From the NCBI GenBank assembly GCA_041736625.1, contig JBGSTG010000119.1, forward strand, positions 1 to 64,000: DNA of 64,000 bases, given 5' to 3'. The notes under the pieces were generated by a model. It made no database searches. It worked only from the letters and a program-made list of their open reading frames with translations, and was not told the origin of the DNA. The position numbers and the translations under genes were made by a program. Of this stretch, positions 43,151 through 50,330 are shown piece after piece. Within the stretch, counting starts at the first letter, position 1. Every line of letters starts with the position of its first letter. This DNA is from M3007 sp041736625 (GTDB lineage Bacteria > Bacteroidota > Bacteroidia > Chitinophagales > Saprospiraceae).

Positions 43151-44110
43151 CTACATGCTCGCCAGCCAGTAGTACAGGGGCATGCCCACCGTAATGTTGA
43201 ACGGAAACGTCACCCCCAAAGCCATAGGTATGTATAAGCCCGGATCAGCCTCCGGCGCAGCCAGTCGCATGGCCGCAGGCACGGCGATATAAGACGCGCT
43301 GGCGGCCAGCACAGCGAACATAAATCGATTGGCCGTGTCTGCGGTTACCAAGGCGCTCAGCCAGGCAACCAAACAACCATTCAAACAGGCAATGCCCACG
43401 GCAAAAAGGGTCAGAAATGCCCCCGAACGGTAAAAAGCGGTGAACCGGCGTGCGGTTACCATGCCCATTTCCAATAAAAAAATGGCGAGGAATCCCTTAA
43501 AAATGTCGGTCGTAAACGGCTTGATACCCTCAGCCTGCCTGGCATCGGCCACCACGCCGATGAGCAGGCTCCCGGTGATCATCAGCACACTGCCGTTGGT
43601 GAAAGCGTGGCGCACCAACTCCCGCATGCTCATCCGCTGATCTTTTCCAACACCATAGTGGTTCATGAGCAAGACCGCAACGATGATGGCCGGCGCTTCC
43701 ATCAAAGCCATCACGGCGACCATGTGTCCGCCGAAATGCAGTTGCAATTGCTCCAGAAAGCCGGAAGCCGCCACAAAGGTGACTGCACTGACGGATCCGT
43801 AGGTCGCTGCTATTGCGCCGGCATTGGGTATGCTCAGCCTGCGGCGGAGCAGAAAAAACACATACCATGGAATGGCGGCAGCCACCAACAGCCCAAATAC
43901 CAGGGATGCGCCTATTTCTGCAGTAAATGCGCTGTGCGACAACTCCTGACCGCCCTTGAACCCGATGGAAAACAACAAATAAAGGGAAATGAATTTTACA
44001 GACTGTGCCGGTATCTCCAGATCGCTTTTCATCCAGGCCGCCAAAATGCCCAAAAGAAAAAATAAAAGTGTCGGGTTGGTGATATTCGAGAGCAAAAGGG
44101 TTTGACTCAT
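43151..44110 (-). CDS. SbtA-like sodium-dependent bicarbonate permease
   Basis: A 319-residue inner-membrane protein with about ten transmembrane helices, in two inverted halves. Motifs of the SbtA/DUF897 family are SIGFKGGQELSHS, NAGAIAATYGSVSAVTF and ALMEAPAIIVAVLL. SbtA of cyanobacteria imports bicarbonate with sodium; heterotrophs may use relatives for anaplerotic carboxylation. It converges with the Gfo/Idh/MocA gene, 18 bp apart. No SbtB-type PII partner is adjacent. Confidence 0.85.
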   Translation of the reverse strand: MSQTLLLSNITNPTLLFFLLGILAAWMKSDLEIPAQSVKFISLYLLFSIGFKGGQELSHSAFTAEIGASLVFGLLVAAAIPWYVFFLLRRRLSIPNAGAIAATYGSVSAVTFVAASGFLEQLQLHFGGHMVAVMALMEAPAIIVAVLLMNHYGVGKDQRMSMRELVRHAFTNGSVLMITGSLLIGVVADARQAEGIKPFTTDIFKGFLAIFLLEMGMVTARRFTAFYRSGAFLTLFAVGIACLNGCLVAWLSALVTADTANRFMFAVLAASASYIAVPAAMRLAAPEADPGLYIPMALGVTFPFNITVGMPLYYWLASM

Positions 44111-44179
44111 TACGCAAGGGGTCTATTTGCGCGCAAAAGTATAACAATTGTCCAACTGTGCGAAACAATCATCTTGTTA

Positions 44180-44677
44180 CTATTCCAGAAACACCCGCAT
44201 TTCCCCTTCCCTGAGTTGAACATGGATGTTGTCTTTCAGCGTGGTATACAGCGAAAGGCCAACGTAATCGGGCTGTATGGGAAACATTTTATGCTTGCGG
44301 TCCACGAGCACCGCCAACTCCACCCGTCGGGGCAACACGCGCAGGAGCGGTCGCAGGGCGTAAAAGCCGGTGCGACCGGTATTGGCTACGTCGTCTACCA
44401 GAATGAGCACCTTGTTCTCCAGGTCATCCGCCGGCATTTCGATTTCCGGCGCGTACTCGACCGGATTGGCCGGGTTGAGCCGAATCCGGGTCAGGGTTAT
44501 GTTCATGTCTTCCGGTTTGATGTCCATTAAAGCGTCGATCAGCCGCTGGGCAAACGTAACGCCGTTGTTGTTCAAGCCGGCGAATATGATTTCCGGTTCA
44601 CCGTAGTTGCGTTCCAGTATCTCTATGGCTAAACGCCTGATTTTTTGCCTGATTTGATGCTCCTGAAGAATGATCAT
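44180..44677 (-). CDS. Phosphoribosyltransferase-family protein (PyrR-like)
   Basis: A 165-residue type I phosphoribosyltransferase. The PRPP-binding motif is VLILVDDVANTGRTGFYAL, and the N-terminal AIEILERNYGEPEIIFAGLN and the LAVLVDRKHKMFPIQPDYVG segment resemble PyrR. PyrR proteins regulate pyrimidine genes or act as weak uracil phosphoribosyltransferases; without a pyr operon or attenuator nearby the role is open. Cytoplasmic. It is divergent from the Fe-S oxidoreductase operon. Confidence 0.82.
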   Translation of the reverse strand: MIILQEHQIRQKIRRLAIEILERNYGEPEIIFAGLNNNGVTFAQRLIDALMDIKPEDMNITLTRIRLNPANPVEYAPEIEMPADDLENKVLILVDDVANTGRTGFYALRPLLRVLPRRVELAVLVDRKHKMFPIQPDYVGLSLYTTLKDNIHVQLREGEMRVFLE

Positions 44678-44748
44678 GTGTTGTTGAATATTTTTGACAC
44701 AAAAGTCCGTCCTTATCGCTGTAATTTGCAGCCTGAAAACGAATATTT

Positions 44749-46056
44749 ATGCTCCAAGTTCTACTTTTTGCCACAGTAGCAGCAGCATCGGTGTGGTTCG
44801 CAGCACGCGGATACCGTCGGGTGTACCGCAATGTGCTGCTGGGCAAGCCGGAGACGTTGAACGACAGACCGGCAGAACGCTGGCGGAACATGATTTTGGT
44901 GGCCCTGGGTCAGCAAAAGATGTTCAAGAATTGGGTGCCCGCCATCCTGCACCTCTTCCTGTACACGGCTTTTGTGATCACCCAGGTTGAGCTCATCGAA
45001 ATTTTTGCCGACGGACTTACCGGCCACCACCGTATTTTTTCAGCCCCGCTCGGCGGATTTTACACGTTTGTCATCAGCCTGATCGAGGTGTTGTCGGTTT
45101 TGGCCTTTATCGGCACCATTGCGTTTCTCGTCAGGCGCAATGTGCTGTCTATCCCGCGTTTCCAAAAGCCGGAGCTGAAAGGGTTTCCGTGGCGCGACGC
45201 CAACTACATCCTCCTGGGCGAAATTGTGCTCCTCACCGGCATTTGCTGCATGAACGGAGCCGATCAGGTGTTGCAGGAACTCGGCGATCCGCACTACCCC
45301 CAAACGGGTAACTTTGCCGTCAGCAACACCCTGGGCCCTGCCCTCTTCGGCGGGCTGTCGCACGGCGCCCTGGTGGCAGTGGAGCGCTTCGGCTGGTGGC
45401 TGCACATCCTCACGGTGTTCGGATTCCTGTGTTACCTGCCCTATTCCAAACACCTGCACATCCTGCTGGCCTTCCCCAATACCTGGTACGCCCGACTGAC
45501 ACCCAAAGGCGAGATGGCCAATATGCCCGAAGTGCAAAAAGAGGTGCGCATCATGATGGGACTGGATCAACCGGATGCCCATGCTTCCGCAGACCTGCCC
45601 GAATTTGGCGCCAACGACGTGTTCAGCCTCGGATGGAAAAACATTTTGGATGCATACAGCTGCACCGAATGCGGGCGCTGCACCGCCGCCTGCCCCGCCA
45701 ACCTGACCGGCAAAAAACTCTCTCCCCGAAAAGTGATGATGGACGTGCGCGACCGTGCAGAGGAAATAGGCAGAAATCTGGACAGCGGCGCCCAAACCCG
45801 GGAGCAGTACGACGACGGCAAAAGCCTTTTTGACTATACCACTCCGGAAGAATTGCACGCCTGCACCACCTGCAACGCCTGCGTGGAAGCCTGTCCGGTG
45901 CTCATCAACCCGTTGGACATCATCCTGCAAATGCGCCGCCACGAAATCCTGACCCAATCCGCCGGCCCGGCCGACTGGCTGCCGATGTTCAACGCCATCG
46001 AAAACAACGGCGCCGCCTGGCAAATGCCCGTAGAAAGGGATGCCTGGCGATCCTGA
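44749..46056 (+). CDS. Membrane Fe-S oxidoreductase subunit
   Basis: A 435-residue protein with an N-terminal membrane domain of about five helices, similar to the NarI/DsrM-type quinone-interacting domain (LFLYTAFVITQVELIEIF, FGWWLHILTVFGFLCYLP). Two 4Fe-4S motifs follow in a ferredoxin-like domain: C305-x2-C308-x2-C311-x3-C315-P and C372-x2-C375-x2-C378-x3-C382-P. It probably passes electrons between the quinone pool and the cysteine-rich partner encoded next. The order membrane Fe-S protein, CCG protein, small conserved protein is typical of Bacteroidota. Confidence 0.88.
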   Translation: MLQVLLFATVAAASVWFAARGYRRVYRNVLLGKPETLNDRPAERWRNMILVALGQQKMFKNWVPAILHLFLYTAFVITQVELIEIFADGLTGHHRIFSAPLGGFYTFVISLIEVLSVLAFIGTIAFLVRRNVLSIPRFQKPELKGFPWRDANYILLGEIVLLTGICCMNGADQVLQELGDPHYPQTGNFAVSNTLGPALFGGLSHGALVAVERFGWWLHILTVFGFLCYLPYSKHLHILLAFPNTWYARLTPKGEMANMPEVQKEVRIMMGLDQPDAHASADLPEFGANDVFSLGWKNILDAYSCTECGRCTAACPANLTGKKLSPRKVMMDVRDRAEEIGRNLDSGAQTREQYDDGKSLFDYTTPEELHACTTCNACVEACPVLINPLDIILQMRRHEILTQSAGPADWLPMFNAIENNGAAWQMPVERDAWRS

Positions 46057-46060
46057 TTAC

Positions 46061-46080
46061 CCCACGGATTTATCCGTGGG
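46061..46080 (+). repeat. Hairpin between operon genes
   Basis: CCCACGGAT-TT-ATCCGTGGG, a perfect 9-bp stem located between the stop at 46056 and the ATG at 46097, followed by an A-run. It may modulate expression of the downstream cistron or stabilise the mRNA. Confidence 0.55.
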
Positions 46081-46096
46081 ACATAAAAAACACTCT

Positions 46097-46879
46097 ATGC
46101 TAGCTAAAACGTACGCGGAATACGCCGCTGAAGGCTTGGAGCCTGAAATCCTGTTTTGGGTGGGTTGTGCCGGCAGTTACGACGCCCGGGCGCAAAAAAT
46201 CACCCGCGCCCTGTGCGAAATACTGAATCACGTGGGTATCCGGTTTGCCATTCTGGGCAACGAAGAGCGCTGTACCGGAGACCCCGCCAGGCGCGCAGGC
46301 AACGAGTTCTTATTCCAGATGACGGCGATGATGAACATCGAGACGTTGAATCTGTACAACGTCCGAAAAATCGTTGCCGCCTGTCCCCACTGTTTCAACA
46401 CCTTGAAAAACGAATATCCGGCGCTGGGGGGCCATTACGAAGTCGTCCACCACAGTCAACTGCTGCAGGAGCTCATCCGGGAGGGTCGACTGAAAATGCA
46501 GGGCGGCGGCGACTTCAAAGGCAAGCGCATTACCTACCACGACTCTTGCTACCTCGGACGGGCCAACGGCGTGTATGAAGCGCCCCGCGACGTGCTGGCT
46601 ATGCTCGACGCCGACCTCGTGGAAATGAAACGATCACGCCAAAACGGCCTCTGTTGCGGCGCCGGCGGCGCGCAAATGTGGAAGGAAGACGAGCCCGGAA
46701 ATAAAAGGATCAACATAGAGCGCATAGACGAGGCGCTGGAAACCAACCCGCAAGCCGTCGTGGCCAATTGCCCATTTTGCATCACCATGCTGCAAGACGG
46801 TTTGAAAGCCCGGGAAAAACAGGACGATGTTCAGGTATACGATCTCTCCGAAATGATCCTCAACAACATGGTCAAATGA
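46097..46879 (+). CDS. (Fe-S)-binding protein with CCG domains (HdrB/GlpC-like)
   Basis: A 260-residue cytoplasmic protein, start at ATG 46097 after the hairpin. It carries two cysteine-rich CCG-type domains: the first has VGCAGSYDARAQ, NEERCTGDPARR and ACPHCFNTLKN; the second has YHDSCYLGRANGVY, GLCCGAGGAQMW and ANCPFCITMLQDG. Such domains bind unusual 4Fe-4S clusters in heterodisulfide-reductase-like enzymes, glycerol-3-phosphate dehydrogenase subunit C and lactate oxidases. It most likely takes electrons from or gives them to the upstream membrane subunit. The substrate in Bacteroidota is unknown. It overlaps the next gene by ATGA. Confidence 0.87.
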   Translation: MLAKTYAEYAAEGLEPEILFWVGCAGSYDARAQKITRALCEILNHVGIRFAILGNEERCTGDPARRAGNEFLFQMTAMMNIETLNLYNVRKIVAACPHCFNTLKNEYPALGGHYEVVHHSQLLQELIREGRLKMQGGGDFKGKRITYHDSCYLGRANGVYEAPRDVLAMLDADLVEMKRSRQNGLCCGAGGAQMWKEDEPGNKRINIERIDEALETNPQAVVANCPFCITMLQDGLKAREKQDDVQVYDLSEMILNNMVK

Positions 46880-47385
46880 CAACTACCCCGCCCTACCCCG
46901 CCCTGGCGGCCGACAAAGACTTCGCGCCGCTCTCCCGAGTCTGGGTGTACCTGGCCGACCGCGACCTGTCGCATAACGAGGTAAGTGCCGTGACCGACCA
47001 CCTGACGCTGTTCTGCCGCCAATGGACGGCCCACAACATGGCCCTAAAAGCGCGAGGCGAGCTGTTTGCCCAACGGGTGCTCGTGCTGATGGTCGACCAA
47101 ACCTTGGCAGGCGCCAGCGGATGCTCCATCGATAAGTCGGTGCACTTTCTGGAAGCCATTGGGCATGAATTGCGGGTCGACTGGTTCGATCGCATGCAAT
47201 TTGCCTGGCTGGATGCCACTGGCAGCATCCAATACGCGACCAAATCGGTTTTTGTACATAAAGTCCAGACCGGTGAGATCAATCCGGAAACGCCCATAAT
47301 GAACACTTTGGCCGACACCCGCGAGGCGCTGCAAACCCAATTTTGGGTGGCGTTTCGGGACAGTTGGCAAAAAAAATTGGTTTAA
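46876..47385 (+). CDS. Conserved protein of the Fe-S operon (often named 'ABC transporter ATPase')
   Basis: A 169-residue protein starting at ATG 46876, whose ATG overlaps the upstream TGA (ATGA), so translation is coupled. The family hallmarks are SRVWVYLADRDLSHNEV, FCRQWTAHNMALKARGELFA, VLVLMVDQTLAGASGCSIDKS and a Trp near the C-terminus. Databases sometimes call it an ABC transporter ATPase, but no Walker A, Walker B or ABC signature is present, so that name is wrong. Consistent linkage to the Fe-S genes suggests a role in assembling or using that redox complex. Confidence 0.8.
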   Translation: MTTTPPYPALAADKDFAPLSRVWVYLADRDLSHNEVSAVTDHLTLFCRQWTAHNMALKARGELFAQRVLVLMVDQTLAGASGCSIDKSVHFLEAIGHELRVDWFDRMQFAWLDATGSIQYATKSVFVHKVQTGEINPETPIMNTLADTREALQTQFWVAFRDSWQKKLV

Positions 47386-47390
47386 CCCAC

Positions 47391-47418
47391 TCGTCCTACG
47401 ACTATACTCGTAGGACGA
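47391..47418. repeat. 28-bp near-palindrome, copy 2
   Basis: TCGTCCTACGACTA / TACTCGTAGGACGA pairs with one mismatch and shares its core with the 36-bp palindrome at 41763-41798. It starts 5 bp after the stop of the Fe-S operon and ends 13 bp before the EAD-trypsin-TIR gene, so it is probably the operon terminator or a control site of the next gene. Confidence 0.65.
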
Positions 47419-47431
47419 ATAAAATTTTGTC

Positions 47432-49006
47432 ATGCCCAACGCCCAGGACTCCTTCATCCACACCGTCCGAGCCCTCATTGAGGAGAATGAACTGGCTGAG
47501 GCGATACGCCTGCTGACCGACTTCGATAAACAGGTAGAAGCCGGAATCGGCAATGACGTGCGCATGCAGTCGGCCAAGCTCAAAGAGGCCGACAAGATGT
47601 TCAAGATCGACGGCATCATCGAGCTGAAGGACTACAAGCTCACTACTGCCCAGGTGCGCAATGCCCTCTTTTCCATCATCGACGACCTGCCGGGCCGACT
47701 GACGCTCAACGACCGCGTGCGCACCCTCGACAGCGGTTTCGCCATTGAGGTGCCCGAGGAAGAAGCACTCGAAAAAGTGCTCGGCCCCAAGAGCCATCTG
47801 CTTCAGATCAACTGGCTGGAAAAAGCCATTCACGCCGCCAAAGCAGTGTGTCGGGTGGTGCGCAACGACGGTGTCACCGGCACCGGATTTGTCACAAACG
47901 ACGGCTACCTCTTCACCAACCACCACGTGTTGCCCGACGCCCAAATCGCCGCCGGCGCCCGGGTTGAATTCAATTATGAGCTCGACGCCAACGGCACCGC
48001 CAAAAACCAGGTCGCTTACCGCCTGGACACCGCCGACTTCAAATGCTCCCCGCCCAGGGAACTCGACTTCGCCCGGGTGCGCATCGTCGACCGCCCCGAG
48101 CAGCCCCTGAAACAGTGGGGCTTTCTGGCCTTTGAGACCCAGCGCCTGCCGGCAGCCGGCGAACCGGTCACCATCATCCAGCACCCCAACGGACTCGACA
48201 AGCACATCGCCCTGCGAGCCAACGAGGTCATTTCGGTCTGGAACCAACACCTGTTCTACACCACCGACACCGAGCCGGGCAGCAGCGGGTCTCCCGTGTT
48301 CAACGCCGACTGGAAAGTGGTCGCCATACACCACGCCGGCAAAGACGCCGCCCAGGGCGGCCTTCAGATCAATGCCGCCGGCGAGCACCGTCCCGCCAAT
48401 CGGGGTGTGCTGTTTCGCAGTATTTTTGAGCATCTGGGCCTTGTGGCGCCTACGACGACGGCCCCAATCGTTAACCCAACCATTACCCCCACTTCCGGCA
48501 CGAACGTTGACGAGAGCAGCCCGGCAACAAACGCCGGCGCCCAAACCACCGCACCCAAACCGGACAACCCTCCGCAACGGCCCGAGGGAGCCGTACCCAA
48601 ATTCCTTTTCGTGTACGACCTTGCCGATGAAACACCGGCCAAAAACCTCAAAAAACACCTGAACATTTCCATCCTGACCAAAAAACTCAAAGCTCACTTT
48701 GTCCACGAAGTGCCGGCTGGTGACGACCCCGTGGAACGCGCCCGGCAGGAAATGGCCGACAGCGATTACGTGATCGCACTCATCAGCGTCAACCTCTTCA
48801 ACGCACCCGACTGGTTCTCCCTGGTGCTCGACGCCATGGGCAATGGTCGCTCCATTGTGCCGGTGCGCATCAGCCCGGTCAGTCTCGATGGAACCGGACT
48901 GGAAACACGCAAATCGCTGCCTTCGCGCAACCGAACCGTGCAGGATTTCCCAACAGAGGATGCGGCATTCACGGATGTGGTGGAAGGACTGAAAGGATTG
49001 CGGTAA
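47432..49006 (+). CDS. EAD11-like / trypsin-like protease / TIR-like domain protein
   Basis: A 524-residue cytoplasmic protein with three parts. Residues ~5-90 are an all-helical effector-associated domain (EAD11-like: VRALIEENELAEAIRLLTD, VRNALFSIIDDLPGRL). Residues ~138-320 are a trypsin-fold protease with GTGFVTNDGYLFTNHHVL, catalytic His165, Asp212 (RELDFARV) and Ser285 (GSSGSPVF). A Pro/Thr/Asn-rich linker spans ~345-388. Residues ~389-524 are TIR-like (KFLFVYDLAD, ADSDYVIALISVNLFN, SIVPVRISPVSLDGTGL, DFPTEDAAFTDVVEGLKGL). The helix that carries the NADase glutamate in active TIRs reads PDWFSLVLDAMG here, so the Glu is missing and an adaptor role is likely. EADs are described in bacterial conflict systems as docking modules that recruit effectors such as trypsins and TIRs. 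No signal peptide. Confidence 0.88.
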   Translation: MPNAQDSFIHTVRALIEENELAEAIRLLTDFDKQVEAGIGNDVRMQSAKLKEADKMFKIDGIIELKDYKLTTAQVRNALFSIIDDLPGRLTLNDRVRTLDSGFAIEVPEEEALEKVLGPKSHLLQINWLEKAIHAAKAVCRVVRNDGVTGTGFVTNDGYLFTNHHVLPDAQIAAGARVEFNYELDANGTAKNQVAYRLDTADFKCSPPRELDFARVRIVDRPEQPLKQWGFLAFETQRLPAAGEPVTIIQHPNGLDKHIALRANEVISVWNQHLFYTTDTEPGSSGSPVFNADWKVVAIHHAGKDAAQGGLQINAAGEHRPANRGVLFRSIFEHLGLVAPTTTAPIVNPTITPTSGTNVDESSPATNAGAQTTAPKPDNPPQRPEGAVPKFLFVYDLADETPAKNLKKHLNISILTKKLKAHFVHEVPAGDDPVERARQEMADSDYVIALISVNLFNAPDWFSLVLDAMGNGRSIVPVRISPVSLDGTGLETRKSLPSRNRTVQDFPTEDAAFTDVVEGLKGLR

Positions 49007-49016
49007 ACCTGCCTGG

Positions 49017-50237
49017 TCAGTGCTCCTTGAACGGGTGCCGCTGCACCCACTGCTCTTCCGAGTTCACGAACCGGAAGACCCGGCGCCCCAACCGGTTGAT
49101 CAGGGGGGATTCATGGCGGACGAAACAGCACAGTTGCCTCGGCTCTGCACCCACCGAACTTTTGATCTCCAGTGCGGTGCGTGCAAAAACCACCTCATGG
49201 TATCCGGAAGAGATGGCCACACGCACAATGTCGTACAACATGTTCAGGTACAGCTGCTTGTCGTGGTTTAAATCCTTATCGTAACCCAAAAAATGGGCTT
49301 CCATGGTGTCGTGGTTGCCAATGGTCGTAAAAAAGGAAATGAGTTTTTCACCCTCGTAGTAGCCAAACACCCGGAAATCGTCCGGCAAATCGCGTTTCAG
49401 CCCGGCGAAGTAACCGGGGTTGAGGGAAACCATGTTGAATCCCGCGCCGTCCGACACGCTTTTATACAGCGCGTACATGGTTTCTTCCAGTCTCAAAACG
49501 TCCGACAACGTCAATTCTCTTTTTTCTATTCCGACCGCCTTTTTGAAGGCCCGCTTTGCCCGGGTGCGGTACTTGGTGGTCATCGCCCCCAGGTAGTCAT
49601 CGAATGTTTCAAACGGCAGGGGCAGCACCATGTTGGGCTGGATAACAAACTCCAAACAGGCATTCCCGCGCAAAGTGCGCCGCTCTTCCAGTCGATCCGG
49701 CTGCAAGTCTTTATACAACAAAACGGGAATATCCAGGCGCTCGCGGCGCAAAGTGTCTGCCAGTTGGGTCAGGGCGCCATCGAGAAGAAGCACCGCCTGC
49801 TCACGCCGAATGCGGTGGAAGTCGAAATGGGCGGCATGGTCACCGGTAACCAGCAGATTGCCACAAACCAGTACGTGAAAGGAAAACCGGGAGGCGATCC
49901 ACTTCTTGAGCTTTTCCAGCCATTTTTGCCACGCAGACAGGTTGGCTCCGGGCTCGATCCGGTAATTGGTTTTGCCGGAGAAATATTGCAACTGCGCCAG
50001 CGCGACGCCAACCGGCGTATTTTCCTGGTAAAAGACCATAAAAAAAAGGCGCATACCGTCCGGCTTATGCGCCTCCAAAGAGGCCAGATAAGGGCTGCGC
50101 AGGAACAGGTCGTTTGGCGGAGCGGCCTTGTCCCAGTCCGCCTTCGCCTCCTCAATGGAGTTAAATATCCGAAAGCAGGGAGCAGTGGTATTGCCGGATG
50201 TGTACAGGGCATTTTTCCGGGCGACACCGGAAGTCAT
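49017..50237 (-). CDS. GNAT-fold acyltransferase-like protein (BioF2/FemAB-like)
   Basis: A 406-residue cytoplasmic protein, start placed at ATG 50237 (MTSGVARKNALYTSGNTTAP); a longer frame to 50327 is less likely. The body matches the double-GNAT layout of BioF2-like and FemAB-type acyltransferases: FLRSPYLASLEAHKPDGM, MVFYQENTPVGVALAQLQYF, TKYRTRAKRAFKKAVG, FFTTIGNHDTMEAHFLGYDK and LNMLYDIVRVAISSGYHEVV. Relatives transfer acyl or aminoacyl groups to cell-wall or lipid precursors; the substrate here is unknown. It converges with the EAD-trypsin-TIR gene. Confidence 0.8.
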   Translation of the reverse strand: MTSGVARKNALYTSGNTTAPCFRIFNSIEEAKADWDKAAPPNDLFLRSPYLASLEAHKPDGMRLFFMVFYQENTPVGVALAQLQYFSGKTNYRIEPGANLSAWQKWLEKLKKWIASRFSFHVLVCGNLLVTGDHAAHFDFHRIRREQAVLLLDGALTQLADTLRRERLDIPVLLYKDLQPDRLEERRTLRGNACLEFVIQPNMVLPLPFETFDDYLGAMTTKYRTRAKRAFKKAVGIEKRELTLSDVLRLEETMYALYKSVSDGAGFNMVSLNPGYFAGLKRDLPDDFRVFGYYEGEKLISFFTTIGNHDTMEAHFLGYDKDLNHDKQLYLNMLYDIVRVAISSGYHEVVFARTALEIKSSVGAEPRQLCCFVRHESPLINRLGRRVFRFVNSEEQWVQRHPFKEH

Positions 50238-50330
50238 GGGACAGGAACCTCGGAAGAAAGTATCCACAGGAGAAAAGAACAGGGTTGGCAATAAATGGTT
50301 TTCAAAGTCGGCAAATTGGCAAGGCAAATT

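Noticed and set aside
46876..47385. ABC transporter ATPase
   Set aside because: No nucleotide-binding motifs; the name comes from database propagation.
41763..47418. CRISPR-like array
   Set aside because: Only two copies of the palindrome exist and they are 5.6 kb apart with genes between; no regular spacer pattern is seen anywhere in the window.
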